From Orobanche coerulescens (taxonomy: Eukaryota; Streptophyta; Magnoliopsida; Lamiales; Orobanchaceae), in the NCBI GenBank assembly GCA_033398695.1, contig CM065804.1:47895501-47959500 (forward strand): a stretch of DNA of 64,000 nt, written 5' to 3'. The notes under the pieces were generated by a model. It worked only from the letters and a program-made list of their open reading frames with translations. It ran no database searches and was not told the origin of the DNA. Below are positions 1 to 12,515 of this stretch, in pieces (position 1 is the first letter of the stretch; each line of letters opens with the position of its first letter). The translations under genes were made by a program, and so were the position numbers.

Positions 1-1114
1 ATGACGACACAATTACTATGCATAAAACGACCAAATACGGCGGGAAACGCGCCCAACACCCGAAGGAGATTCATTGAAACATTTAATCGAACGTTAAATG
101 TCCAATAGTTCCCAAGAACACTCAAATCGTTAATCGAGTCAAACAACTCAAAATATGGATATATAATTCATAGAACACGATTAATAACATCGTATCACAC
201 CAATCGATTCATCAAAATCGGACTAGATTCGAAATCAAGAACAAAACCCTAAAAAGTCAATTCTAGGGATTCAAGAACATGACCTTCGATCCGACGAAGA
301 ACGATGGATTAGGTGATGTTAATCCTTCCTAGGAATTCAAAAAGATTGATGGATGATGAAACCTCAACCAACCCTAGCCTCTCAAACCAATCCCTTCGAC
401 GCAAGAAGAGAAGGAGAAGGAAATTGTGAAAAACACGAAATGAAGTTTGTTGCCCACCCATATATAGGACGCAACACATTACGTACGCAATACTGCACGT
501 TTAGGTACGTAATAGGTCTTACGTATGTAACGGACAAATGTTACGTACTTAATCCTCTACTCAGAACTCACTGCCCCCAATCCATACGTATGTTAACGTA
601 CGTAACACCCCCAATGTTACGTACGTAATCAATCGATAACGTACGCTACATGATCCCTGTAGCGTACGCTAAAGCCTCTCCAGAGGCTACTGCCCTAATC
701 AACATGTATGATAACGTATGTAACCTAAACACATAACGCATGTTATCCAACACCAGTTACGTACGCAATGTACTTGATAGCGTACGTAACATGTTTTGAC
801 AAACGAACAGTCTGAAGTCGGTACAACGATGTGACTACCTGACGAATCTCACAACTCCCAGCTTAACAGTGAAGCTCCGACGGTTCACAACGAGAACAAT
901 CATACGAAGAGAAACAACATACATTGTCACACGCACAAGTACAAGATCAATATGACTGATGCGGCGCCAAGTTGTACTCGACGAAAACTACAACACGGTA
1001 TATCAAACCGTATACAGCAGAGAGAATTCCAAATAACCATCAACGGAACAAAATAACCAGCACAAAACGACAATTAATTCAAAATAACCGGAAACAAAAA
1101 TCTTGGGTATTACA
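1..1114 (-). mobile_element. Partial Ty3/gypsy LTR, family A (left end outside window)
   Basis: The right edge reads ...GGGTATTACA, which on the minus strand is TGTAATACCC, the same LTR start used by the other gypsy elements here. The LTR therefore runs leftwards and leaves the window at position 1. A TATA-like TATATA lies at about 461-466 on the minus strand, with a dense cluster of TTACGTACGTAA-like motifs directly upstream of it at 478-790. No long reading frame is present. To the right is pol sequence of the opposite strand (from about 1135), so this LTR belongs to a separate insertion, or is a solo or truncated LTR. It resembles the TAGCGCACGCTA LTRs further right in architecture but has a different motif. 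Confidence 0.75.
478..790. repeat. Cluster of TTACGTACGTAA-like palindromes in family A U3
   Basis: About a dozen imperfect copies of a 12-bp palindrome, consensus TTACGTACGTAA with variants such as TAGCGTACGCTA and TAACGTATGTAA, are packed into about 310 bp. Read on the minus strand they lie immediately upstream of the TATATA box at 461-466. That is where U3 enhancer elements of an LTR promoter would be. A regulatory role is inferred from position only. Confidence 0.7.
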
Positions 1115-1134
1115 GTCGACAAGTAGAGTTCTCG

Positions 1135-2708
1135 ATCGATTTAGTGCCATGAGCGGCACCAATATCGGAAGCCCCCTATAGAATAGCGCACAAGGAATTA
1201 CAAGAGTTGAAGGTGCAACTTCAAGAAATCCATGACTCTAGATTTATTCGATCAAGTGTATCGCATTGGGTGCGCCAGTACTCTTTATGAAGAAGAAGGA
1301 CAGAAGTTTGAGGATGTGCATAGACTATCATGAGCTTAATCATCAAATGATAAAGAACAAATATCCACTTCCTGAATAGATGACCTACTCAATCAACTTA
1401 GAGGATCTAGAGTGTTCTCGGAGATAAAATTGAGATCCGAATATCACCAACTGAAGATTAAGGATGATGAATCTCGAAGGCAGCATTTCGAACCCGATAT
1501 GGACACTATGAGTTTATAGTGATGCCATTTGGTTTGAATAATGTGCCAGAAGTGTTCATGGATCTCATACATCATGTATTTCAATCTTATTTGGATCAGT
1601 TTATCATCGTATTCATATATGACATACTTGTCTATTCAAAGAGCAAGGTTGAACATGAGCAGGATCTGAGAATAGTATTTGGAGTACTTCGCTAGGAGAA
1701 ATTGTATGCGAAGTTTAGCAAGTGTGAATTTTGTCTTAACCAACTTGCATTTCTTTGACATGTTGTCACTGCTTGAGTAATTGAGGTTGACTCGGTTAAG
1801 CCAGAATAAGTCAATGATTGTAAGTTACCGAGTAAGGCAAATGAAGTTTGTAGTTTCTTGGGTTTATCTGGTTATTATCGAAGATCTATCGAAGGAATTT
1901 CGAAGATAGCTGCACCGATGACTCATTTGACAAGGAAAGGAGAAGCATTCTTGTGGAACGAGAAATGCGAAGAGAGTTTCCAAGAACTTAAATGAAGATT
2001 GATTGCAACACCAGTTTTGACTATTCTCGATCCAACGAGAGAATTCATCATCTACAGCGATGTATCCAAGCAAGGCTTGGTTGCGTATTGATTGCAGGAG
2101 GGCAAGGTATTTGCATATGCATCAAGGAAACTAAAACCGCATGAGATGAACTATCCTACTCATGATTTAGAATTAGCAGTGGTAGTTCATGCCTTGAAGA
2201 TTTGGAGGCATTACCTATATGGAGGTAAGTATGAAATTTATACAGACCATAAAAGTCTTAAATATCTTTTCACATAAAACAAAATGAATATGAGGCAACG
2301 TAGATGGCTAGAGTTGGTCAAAGAATATGATTGTATGATTTATTACCATTCTGGTAAAGCAAATGTAGTTGTCGATGCACTGAGTCGTAAGGCGAGAGGA
2401 GATCTAGCCGGTATGTTGACCAATGAGGAAGGTTTAGTCAAGGAATTCGCAAGAATGGACCCTGATATAGCTACACCATCCAAACCCGCGGAGTCATTAT
2501 TGGCTAGCTTGGTGGTACAACCAACCTTGAGCGAAGGATCAAGGAAGGTCAAAGACAAGATGACCTTTTGGTCAAGATGAAAGAACATATTCTTTCAGGA
2601 GAGGATAAGGGTTTTAGAGTGTCCGATGATGGCAAAATTTACTATGGAGAGGATTTCTATGCCCAATGTTGCTAAGCTAAAATAAACAATATTGAAAGAG
2701 GCACATAA
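1135..2708 (+). pseudogene. Decayed Ty3/gypsy pol fragment (Gy0, left half: RT and RNase H)
   Basis: Conceptual translation gives recognisable but much interrupted gypsy reverse transcriptase, beginning near 1156 ([14 protein letters not shown]). RNase H follows, with [20 protein letters not shown] at about 2117-2176 and the [10 protein letters not shown] motif near 2251-2275. The conserved [10 protein letters not shown] stretch and the DALSRK linker are found in the open piece 2284-2580. Stops and frameshifts occur throughout. The sequence ends at AAAGAGGCACATAA, the start of the integrase zinc-binding region (KEAH). It is cut there by the copia element, whose CATAA target duplication is at 2704-2708. 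The missing part of the same domain resumes at 19440. Confidence 0.85.
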
Positions 2709-3775
2709 TGTTGGGATTCAATGCCTAAAATGAAGGCACAGTGGAAGCAAAAATAAATTTTAACTGAACCCCAAAATGGACAGATCATGCAATTTATATA
2801 TGAAAATAAATGGACAAGAATAAAGTAATCAAAATATACCTTTGTAGTCCAGTGATTAAATGTTGATGAAGAGTTTGCCACAAACCGAATTTTGCAAGCC
2901 TTCTTGAAAATCCCTGAGCACCGAAAACACCATGCCTCCACTAGCCACGCGCTGGAAGATGACCGGAAAAATTCTATATTTTTTTGTTCTCTCAGAACAC
3001 GGCTAGAAGAAAATATATTTAGCTTACTTATAATTTTACAAACACTCTAAGTGATGTAAAATATTTTTCTCTCAATTTTTCTCTTCACTTTTTCTCTTAG
3101 AAATGATAAAGAACTTGAAGAAGAAAACTCTCTCTCCTCTTCCTTGTTATTTCCATGAGATGTTGTTGCTTAGTGTAGGTTATTGAATGATGATGGTGGT
3201 GAAGATATAAAAAGAAAAGTCCACACACCATGCCAAAACCTATACAAAAAATATACACCAAGTGTATATATTCCCAACCCCACCAATATAATCATATCTC
3301 ATTAAGAAAACAAATATAGAGATATATTGGAGGGGGGGGGGGGGGGGAATAATGGAGGAGATGGTACGTTTCGGTCCATGAAACGGACCGTCGTGTGTAT
3401 AATCTGACAGATACACCTTGGTACGTCTCAAATAAAAATAATATAATTAATTAATATAATTAATTAATTATATTCAAATATTATTTCTCTAACAAATAAT
3501 TATTTATCAATTAAATTAATTACCCATTAATTTATTTAATTCACCGAACCAATTTAATTTATCTAATAAATTAAAGTAGACATCTAATGTATAAAATTTA
3601 ATTAAGAGAGAATAAGCTCAAATTAATCCGTCGTCTCCCTAATGCGCGACTCGGTAGGTATGTCTCAGTAAGCAATGGGAGGAACCAAAGAGTTATAGTA
3701 CTACCTAGCCAGCATGGCAACCTACACTGTAACCCTACTGAGAACGAATGATAGGGATCATTCAAGAACCATTAT
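2709..3775 (-). mobile_element. Cop1 3' LTR remnant
   Basis: This matches the left part of the complete LTR at 17510-19439 from TGTTGGGATTC up to about 3775 (CATTCAAGAACCATTAT), where the similarity stops abruptly. The remaining LTR half is absent and RT sequence follows at once, so one deletion removed part of the LTR, the PPT, RNase H and the end of RT. A run of 16 G at 3332-3347 lies where the other copies have only six G followed by TGTCC. Confidence 0.85.
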
Positions 3776-4330
3776 ATTGTGAATATATGACCAACTACAC
3801 AAAGCCTGCTTTAGTCCATAAATAGAATGCTGAAAGTTGCACACTTTATGAATATCGACCTCAGACACAAAGCCTTTAGGCTGATCCATATAGATAGCCT
3901 CCTCGAGGAATGCATTAAGTAAAGCCATTTTTACGTCCATCTGGCATATCTTATAATCGTGGTAGGTAGCTACAGAAATCATCATTCAAATAGACTTGAT
4001 CGTAGCTATGGGCGAGAAGGTATCGTGGTAATCGATTCCTTCCTTTTGGGTATAACTCTTTGCCACAAGCATGGCCTTCTAGGTGTCAACCTTTACATAC
4101 CCATCAGTCTTTCTTGTAGATCCACTTATTCCCAATAGGCACTATATCCTTGGGGCGGTCTACTAGAGTCCACACCTGATTGGCATGCATCGAGTCCCAG
4201 CCATTTCGTGGAGTCTACATCCACCATCGCTTGGTCATAGGTCGCGGGGGCGATATCTTACACCTGGAACCTCATGGAGACCCAGTTCCTCCAAGTGCAT
4301 AAAGCTATACCTCTCAGGTAATTGAGACAC
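3776..4330 (-). pseudogene. Cop1 copia reverse transcriptase fragment (N-terminal part)
   Basis: The minus-strand translation between about 4190 and 3780 carries copia RT (RVT_2-type) landmarks: NQVWTLVDRP, IVPIGNKWIYK, then YKICQMDVKMALLNAFLEEA and a YGLKQA block at the 3' end. A frameshift lies in the NKWIYKK-TDGYVKV region, and in-frame stops occur near 4080 and 3987. The catalytic D-D box and RNase H are missing because the deletion joins YGLKQA directly to LTR sequence. Confidence 0.8.
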
Positions 4331-4507
4331 CCTACTAGACCTACAAGGTGGTTGTACTTGTATTTCAGGAGGTTTGGTTACAACTTCTTTACAGGTTTCA
4401 TTGTATTCTTTCAAAGAAATACTTCTACCTGCTCCACCTTCCTGAATGAACTCATCTTCCAGGAATTATGCTTGCAAACCTACGATGATCTTTCGATCTT
4501 CGGGCAT

Positions 4508-5453
4508 TTAGAATACATAACCCATCGTCCTAGATGAGTATCTAATGAAACTTCGCTTCACGGACTTTACTTCCAACTTCTCCACCTTAGTCTTCTTGGC
4601 ATAGGCGGGACATCCCCAAATCCTAATATGATTAAGACTTGGTTTCCTACCCTCCCACATCTCATGTGGAGTCTTAGGAACGAACTTGGAAGGACATATG
4701 TCCAAGATATAAGCAGCAGTAAGGAGCGCATAACCCTACAGTTAAATCGGTAAGTCAGTGTAGCTAAGCATGGAAAGAACCATGTCCAACAAGGTTCGGT
4801 TCCTTCTTTCCGACATACCATTTAACTGAGGAGTTCATGGTGGTCTAAGTTGTGACATTATTCCGTGTTCCTTTAGGAACTCGTCAAACTCTGTACTCAT
4901 ATACTCGCCACCTCGATCCGACCGAAGTGCTTTGATATGATTACCAGTTTATTTTTCGACTAGGGCCTTAAATTCCTGGAATTTCTCAAAGGCCTCAGAT
5001 TTATGTTTCATTAAGTACACATGACCATACCTAGTATGATCATCCGTGAACCAAACGAAATACTGATATCCGTCATGTGCTACTTCTAAAACTCCACACA
5101 CGTCAGTCTGGACTAATCCAAGTTTGTCAGTGGCTCTTCCAAAAGTCCCTGTAAATAGGGACTTGGTCTTTTTCCCCTTAAGGCAAGATTCACAAGTTGG
5201 AAAGGGATCCAATCCCAATGGGCCCGTAAGTCACATTTTTTTCCATTTTGTAAACTTTGGTCTGACCAACATGACCAAGTCTAAGATGCCATTTCAAAGC
5301 TTGATTAGTTTCATCCCTACCATGCTTCCTAGTCATAGTGTTCACAACGACTTTGTTACTTAGGTTTAGATGAAATAGTCCATTTAACAATGTAGCAGTG
5401 CGTACTAATTCATTTTCAAAGTAAATTTTACAAGTACTATTACCAATGAACAT
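4508..5453 (-). pseudogene. Cop1 copia GAG-pre-integrase and integrase, broken
   Basis: Open pieces at 5190-5453, 4949-5218 and 4508-4705 cover, in order, the WHLRLGHVGQTKVYKM region of the GAG-pre-integrase domain and CESCLKGKKTKSLF of the zinc-binding part. They continue through the integrase core (LVQTDVCGVLEVAHDGYQYF, then WFTDDHTRYGHVYLM) to the C-terminal CPSKFVPKTPHEMWEGRKPS region. Overlapping frames mark frameshifts between the pieces. The second catalytic Asp and the Glu region (about 4750-4950) are in disrupted sequence. Confidence 0.8.
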
Positions 5454-5734
5454 GAAAAACCTTTCCGATTCATGACCGGAATGGATACAATATTTTTATG
5501 CCCTTGGGCAAAACAAGTACATCATCTAATGTTAAAACAAAGCCGGATTCCAAATCCAAAAGAAGTGATCAACAGTAATCATCACTTCCCCAGCTCTAAG
5601 CTTCCTACTTGTTCCAGATCTTGATTCATGATATATATGTGAGAACTAGCCCCTGAATCCAGTATCCAAGAAGTAGAAAATACGGTAGCAGAATAATTCA
5701 TTTCCAAAACTAAAAGTTCCGTACCTGAAGCACC

Positions 5735-6550
5735 ATGAAGTATCAGACAGTCTCTTGCCTAGCGGCCCAGCTCACCGCATTTGAGACATGCATTAGTCTT
5801 CACCTTCTTGCTCTTAGGAACCATCGGGGCCTTTCCCTTTCCCTTAAAAGCCTTACTTTCTGGGCCCATATGCTTCTTGGTCCCTTTATTCTTATTCTTG
5901 GACCTCCGAGATACAAAAGAAATCACAACGACAGATTCCTTCACCCGCGGAGTCTTCATCTCAGACTGAGCAGTTATAAGTTTGTTCATCAACCCTGCTA
6001 AATTTGTAAGAAATTTCATTGCAATTGAAGTTCATAACAAACTGAGAGAAGGAATCAGGAAGAGATTGTAGGATAAGGTTATAGGAGAGAAACATGTATC
6101 CTGAAATCAAGAGCCTCCAATCTCTCGATCATAGAGATTATTTTTAGGACGTGGTCCCTGACTTTCTTGCCTTTCTTCATCCTGGCACCGAAAAGCTGCT
6201 TAGATATCTCATATCCAGCAGTTCGACTGTGCTCAACATAAAGCTCGGTTAAGTGAGATAAGATCTGCCTAGCAGAAGTCATTTTCTCATGAGCTCTCTG
6301 AAGCTCATTAGACATAGAGCCCATCATATATCCACAGACTCTAATGTCATCCTTAACCCACTTTTTGTGGTTTACAACATCTTCCTGACTGGCCCTGGTC
6401 CGCACCGGATCTGCCGGACTATCCGCCTCCAAGACGTATCCCAGCGCCTCCATACTGAGGACAAAATCGTCAGATTACGGAGCCAGTCCCCAAAGTTTGG
6501 TCCGTTAAGTTGTTCTTCTCAAGTAGAATTATGAGTGGATTCATTGTCAT
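5735..6550 (-). pseudogene. Cop1 copia gag with zinc knuckle, broken
   Basis: The minus-strand start is at 6550 (MTMNPLIILLEKNNLT), followed by the WLRNLTIL motif typical of the copia gag (UBN2-like) domain. After a frameshift, the 124-residue frame 6079-6453 (MEALGYVLEADSP...) continues the domain with HLTELYVEHSRTAGYEISKQ and MIERLEAL. The 86-residue frame 5759-6019 ends in CLKCGELGR, the first half of a CCHC nucleic-acid-binding knuckle. Frameshifts separate all the pieces. The 5' leader of this gag is displaced to 16015 by the GyC insertion. Confidence 0.8.
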
Positions 6551-6655
6551 TATGAGAGTTGATATTTTGTTTGTGTGCATTAAGTATGATAGATTGATTA
6601 GCGACTCGTTTGACTATGATTTGAGTTTAGAATTAAGGACTTTTATATTCATTTA

Positions 6656-9015
6656 TGTAACACCCCAAACTAGGCGGATATTACAGTGCTGTAGATCCCC
6701 AACTGGGACCCACCAGGCAAATGAAAATGAATAAATTACACAGGATAAATGTAGTACCGAACCACATTACAACAATAATTACTCCGATGAGGAGTTTAGT
6801 TACAACACACCAGGACAATACCAAATACTAGTGTATTTTATATGAAGATAAAATACACAACACTGAATGAAACGGAGTATCCAAATGAAAGTCTGCAGCG
6901 GAAAATAAAGGACAATAACATGAATAACTGAAAGATCGGGGCCCCCTACTAGTATCACTGGGACTCCTCGACATCAACATGCTATTCCCGTGCGTTTGCC
7001 TTGCCATGACCTGAAAAACAAAATCCCAGAGACGGGCCATTACAAAGAACAACAATACTGAAGGGTTGAAAATACACAATCATGATTATATCTGAAGTTA
7101 TGAAATATCCTGTCGAAACATACGCAATCAAACATGCTATATGAATCAACTAACAGTACGGCTCAAAGGGTGGCGCCACACTACGCCCGGGATGGAAATG
7201 TGTCCGTGCACAAGCCACCAACGAGTATCGATCGAATACCCGTGTGGTCTTGTACCTAATCAGTCTCACGAGACAATATGACTCGTGTGCATAGTCCAAT
7301 GTGAGGCCAACAACCAACACACGACATAAATGTGCCCGACATGAAAATCCTACACATACCAACCGGCACGCCAGTATGACCCGGAATGCCACGATATAAC
7401 AAAAGTGACATCGAAAATGAATAATGACTCACCGAGGTGGAATGGTAATGAAATAAATGACATCTCAATGAAAAGATTGGAACCGTCGTTCCTTATGACT
7501 GAAGTGATTAATTGACAACAACAAGTTTTGATACGGTTAATATAATGATGAATGAGTTATGATTATGAATGAACAACAACAAAAGGGATGAATATCCTTT
7601 TAACCGAGTAAGAATTAACTTACACAACATCGGCGACAATTATCCTTCCACGAACAACGTCCTAATTGAGATATCGGTCGCTCGAACAACCTTAAATAAT
7701 ACAATTACCAACAATCCGTTCAATATACGAATCAAACACGAATATAACGAACTCAAAACGTCGATACGACTAAACCAAGTCCATAGAGGCATTAAATCAA
7801 ACACGTTGTATCCAAACTCCGATTGTTTACAATCAAACCTCAATATACCAATATCAAAATCCCCAAGAAGTGTTTCAAACCAACAAAACATCTCCAATAC
7901 GATCAATAATCCGTTATGAATATCCAAAAATGTGATTATAACAACAATTAGTCGAAAATCCCCAATTCCAACTCGATATTCAAGGTGTTCTTGAATAATT
8001 CCTCAATAATCCAATGAATCCTTATACAAACCCATAATCATATACATATCCCTTCATATAACGTGATTATAACGTCCAAAACATCATATCTCAACACAAA
8101 ATCGAAGTCCAAAGTGTTGAAGGAATTACCTCTTGAAGATCCAAGTACTTTAATCCGAAGAACACGCGTTAGATTGATTATCCGGGCTTCACGATCGAAA
8201 GGAGATGAAGAAAATCAAACACTCAAATGATAATTGATGAAGAAAACTCTCCCTCAAGCTTTCTCTCTCGGTTGCAGGTGAAGAAGTCTGAAAGAAATGG
8301 AAGAAATGAGATGAAATGCTCAAAAAAACGAATTTATAGGGGTTGACTCGGCTGACAGACTCGACCGTATCCGCCTGACATGGTCGCGGCGCGCAGCTGG
8401 CCGACAGGGACTCGACCGTGTCCTGCTTGACACGGTCGCGGCGCGGAGGGGCCTTCCGATAGTGACCCGTCCGACAGCGACTCGACATGACTCGACCGTG
8501 TCCTGGAACACGGTCGGGCGTGTCAGCGATCGGTCGCTTATCCTAAGAGTTCGACTTGGCGTGCTGCACGACACGGTCGGGTCTGTGGCGAAACTTCGGC
8601 ATTTCCGGGAGTGCAGCACGGGCCGTGTCGACGACACGGCCGAAGTGATCGGCAATGATCGCCAATAATCGAAAAAATGAGCGGGTGAGCTAAAACGACC
8701 ATAACTCTCTCGTCCGGACTCCGATTGACTCACCGTTTGAACCATTGGAAAGCTAACTCGATGCTCTTTAATATTTGCAAAGATTTAGAATTTTTGGAGT
8801 TACCAAAAATTAATGGTGATCTAACAAAGTCGAACTCATATGAGGAAAGTTGAAACAATGAACAATAACGATACAACTCGAAGTTTTTTCCGAACGGTGA
8901 ACACGGTGAATGAACATGATTGATGAATGATTATAATTGAGTGAAAATCCACTGAGTGACAATCACTGAATGAAATTACTGAATGATAATGACTGAATTA
9001 CAACCGGGTATTACA
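6656..9015 (-). mobile_element. GyC 3' LTR
   Basis: A near-identical copy lies at 13641-16009. A TATA box (TATAAATT on the minus strand) is at 8331-8338 and a GC-rich block of GACACGGTCG / CGACCGTGTC repeats is at about 8350-8650. A 116-codon open stretch at 7569-7919 on the plus strand appears in both LTRs but has no recognisable domain and lies in noncoding LTR, so I do not call it a gene. Confidence 0.92.
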
Positions 9016-9029
9016 TACACCCCCCCTTA
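9016..9029 (-). promoter_or_regulatory. GyC polypurine tract with upstream stem-loop
   Basis: On the minus strand this reads AAGGGGGGGTGTA immediately before the 3' LTR, the expected plus-strand primer. Just before it (about 9034-9052) is a short perfect inverted repeat, AGTTTCG-loop-CGAAACT, which recurs in GyB2 and GyB3 at the same place. Confidence 0.8.
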
Positions 9030-9049
9030 AAAGAGTTTCGTCCCCGAAA

Positions 9050-10254
9050 CTAAGGGTCAAACAACTCAGGATAACTCTCCCGCATACTATCCTCGGTTTC
9101 CCAAGTAGCCTCTTCGACTCCATGTCTGGACCACTGAATCTTGACCAAAGGGATCGTCTTGTTCCTCAACTGTTTGATTCGCCGCTCCAACACTCGTACA
9201 GGACGCTCCTCGTACGAATGCTCATCCGCGATCTCGATTTCGTCGAACTGAAGTATGTGACTCGGGTCGGCAACAAACTTCCGCAACTGAGAGACATGAA
9301 ACACATTATGAATTCGGCTCAAAGCCGGAGGTAAAGCCAATCGATAAGCTAACTCGCCTACTCGATCCAAAATTTCAAACGGTCCAATGAATCTCGTACT
9401 CAACTTCCCCCGTTTTCCGAAACGGAAAATACCTCGACTCTGAGATACCTTGACCAAAACATGGTCACCCGTCTCGAACTCTAGTGGTCGACGACGATTA
9501 TCTGCATATGATTTTTGTCGACTCTGAGTTGTCAACATACGACTCTTGATCAAAGCTACCTTCTCCCGGGCGGCTATAAGCATATCGGGCTCGGTGCCGA
9601 TTGATTCTGACAAGTCATCCTAACACAAAGGAGATCGACAACGACGACCGTACCAGGCCTCGTAAGGTGCTATCTTCATCGCAGCATGCCAACTAAACTG
9701 TACGTGGACTCAAACAACAGTAATTGGGCTTCCCAATCGTCTACTAATCTAGAACGCATGCCCTCAATATGTCCTCTAATGTCTGAATAGTTCTCTCTCG
9801 ATTGTCCGTCTGACCGAGGATGAAAGGCAATCGAGATTAAGCTGAGTTCCCATAGCACGATGAACTGATTTCCAAAAATGGGAAACAAATCGTCGTCACG
9901 ATCGGAAGCGATACTCTTAGGAGTACCCGTGCGGTCTCACTATCTCCTTGATGAACAATGGGCGCCTCTTGGGACTCCACATATCCTTGATTTCAAGGAA
10001 ATAAGCTAAATTAGTAAAGCAGTCTGCGATCACTCAGATCGTATTTATGCCACGACGACTCGTCGGCAATTCATGATGAATTCCATAGAAATGTCTTCCC
10101 ACTTCCATTCTGGAATAGGGAGCGGTATCAGCATACTCGCCGGTCGCTGATGTTCCATCTTGACTTGTTGACAGGTTAAGCATCTCGAAACAAATTCTGC
10201 GACTTCTCGCTTCATATTACTCCACCAGTAATTTTGTTTCAAGTCCTTGTACAT
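9050..10254 (-). pseudogene. GyC integrase with chromodomain-like C-terminus, broken
   Basis: The piece 10045-10254 holds the zinc-binding end and start of the core ([32 protein letters not shown]). The middle (9676-9888) is frameshifted. The 187-residue piece 9050-9613 contains RQKSYADNRRRPLEF, the [12 protein letters not shown] motif and a C-terminal VKIQWSRHGVEEATWE segment that matches the shortened chromodomain of Tekay/Del gypsy elements. A stop at about 9620 replaces a Trp codon. The catalytic centre is not in one frame. Confidence 0.85.
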
Positions 10255-10300
10255 CTTCTTTGGACCGGATGAACAGAATAAGGGGTAGCATGAGCTTCTC

Positions 10301-11600
10301 TCAAAATCGAGTTTTCAACTCATCATTCAGTACACACATCCGATTCTTAAATCTCAAAAGTCCATCCTCGTGGATCATGAATCCAGAGGCTTTCTCCTGA
10401 GCCACATCTTCACGGATGCGCAACAATGAAGGGTCTGAACTCTGATTCTCTCTGATTACCTCCTCAAGTGACGATGAAATCTCTAACATACAAAGCTGTC
10501 CCTGAACTTGCTGAAGCCAGACCTCGATCTCGGGTCTAAGGAATTCCTGCTGAAGCTCCTTCTGAACTGTTAAACGAGCAAGCATCTGCTCTTAAACGGA
10601 CTTACGACTCAAGGCGTCGGCGACAACGTTCGCCTTGCCCGGGTGGTAAAGGATCTCGATATCAAAATCTTTGATTAGTTCCAACCACCGCCTCTGTCGC
10701 ATGTTTAACTCCTTGTGAGTAAATATATCCTTCAACTCTTGTGATTGGTGAATAACTGAAAGGTGACGCCATAAAGGTAACGACGCCAAATCCCCAACGC
10801 GAAAACCACGGCTGCTATCTCCAGGTCGTGGGTTGGATAATTGACCAACTAATCCGAGGAAACATCGGATTTACTTAATATCTTTCGGAGGTTGCCAATC
10901 TCGGATAGTCTCCGTCTTTTGAGGGTCGACACGAACTCTGTCAGATGAAATTACATGCCCGAGAAAGTCACTTCGGACCTCTAGAACTCACATTTGGAAA
11001 ACTTTCCATAAAGTTGCTCTCATCTCAACACATCGAGAACCTGAAGAACATGAACCTCGTGTTCCTCTCGGCTAAGAGAATAAATCAAAATGTCTTCGAT
11101 GAAGACAACAACAAACTGATCCAAAAAGTCGATGAAAACCCGATTCATTAATTCCCTGAATACCGCAGGTGCAATAGTTAGCCCGAACGGCATAACTACG
11201 AACTCATAATGACCATAGCGTGTACGAAACGCTGTCCTCGCGATATCCGACTCTCGAATCCGCAACTGGTGATATCCAGATCTTAAGTCGATCTTGGAAA
11301 ATACTGAAGCTCCCTGAAGTTAATCTAAAAGATCATCAATACGAGGTAAAGGATACTACTCTTGATCATCACTCTGTTCAACTCATGGTAATTAATACAC
11401 ACACGAGAGGAGCCATCCTTCTCCTTGACAGATCACACTGGTGCTCCTCACGGGGACGCAATCGGTCGAAGATGACCTTCCTCGAACTATTCCTCAAGTT
11501 GAATCTTCAATTCCTGCATTCTGGTCGGGGCCATCCGATACGGTGCCTTCGATAAGGGGACGTACCGGCTCCAACTCACTCCTGAACTCCACTACTCTAT
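10301..11600 (-). pseudogene. GyC reverse transcriptase and RNase H, broken
   Basis: RT is best preserved at 11020-11265 ([44 protein letters not shown]). The catalytic Asp-Asp box reads Ile-Glu-Asp, so the first catalytic Asp is replaced by Glu. RNase H and the linker are in 10592-10789 ([26 protein letters not shown]), and the connection region to integrase is in 10301-10585. Stops and frameshifts occur between all pieces. Upstream, 11270-11600 holds the decayed N-terminal palm with PRIDDLLD-like traces. Confidence 0.82.
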
Positions 11601-11662
11601 GTGAAGGCAACTAGATAACTCGTCTGGAAAATACATCGTCAATCGATGACAATAATACCACA

Positions 11663-11967
11663 AATGATTGAACATTTCGATTGCCCTAGAATGGTCAATC
11701 GATAAAAACTGACACAATGAATGATTGAACATCTCGATTGCCTTAGAAAGGCCAATCGATGAAAATGATACAATGAATGTTTGAATAACTCGATTGCCTT
11801 TGAAAGGTCAATCGATGAAAATGATACAATGAATGATTGAATGACTCGATTGTCTTAGAAAGGCCAATCGATGGAAATGATGCAATGAATGATTGAATAA
11901 CTCGATTGCCCTAGAAAGGCCAATCGATGAAAATGATACAATGAACGATTGAATAGTTCGATTGCGG
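11663..11967. repeat. 56-57-bp minisatellite inside GyC
   Basis: There are five complete units and one partial unit, starting at 11663, 11720, 11776, 11832, 11888 and 11944. Each begins AATGATTGAA and contains CTCGATTGCC...GGCCAATCGAT, with AATCGAT acting as a short inverted element. The array lies between gag and RT, where protease would be expected, so it either replaced or expanded within a deleted protease region. Confidence 0.9.
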
Positions 11968-12515
11968 AATTTCTCTGCTTTCATCATAATAATACTTCTT
12001 CTGGAACAACGGGGATTACTTCCCTGAAGCACACATTCGACAACCAACGACGGAAAGATAGCGACCAAACGCTAACAAATACTGAGGATAGTATCAAGAC
12101 GATCAAACCAACTAATACCGAAAATTACATCGTCCTAAGATAAGTTCACCACGATTAGATCCATCAACCAATCGCGGTCATTAAGCTTAATTCGGTATGA
12201 TTCCGAAAATTCTTCCATCGTCAGGTAGACCGATGGTATGAGGTCCACAAGAAATAGGACTATCCCGAAATAAGTCTATTCAAGCATGATTCGAAAATGA
12301 ATGAATGCGGTGTACCAGCATCAAAAGGTACACACAAGTTGAAATAAAATTACGAGTATACCTGGAATCATTCGGGCCACCGGATCGTCGATCCTCCTCA
12401 TCATATGAATCTGGGACTTGCCGGTCCCCGAACCGGACGCTCTCGTCTGATAAATACGAGCTCCAACTCTATTTGCTTTCATTGCCTTAAACGACGATGA
12501 CAAAGCGATCGATTC

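Noticed and set aside
7569..7919. A 116-residue open frame present in both GyC LTRs (also 14552-14902)
   Set aside because: It lies in LTR noncoding DNA with an overlapping open frame on the other strand and no recognisable domain. Its presence twice follows from LTR duplication, so it is not evidence of selection.
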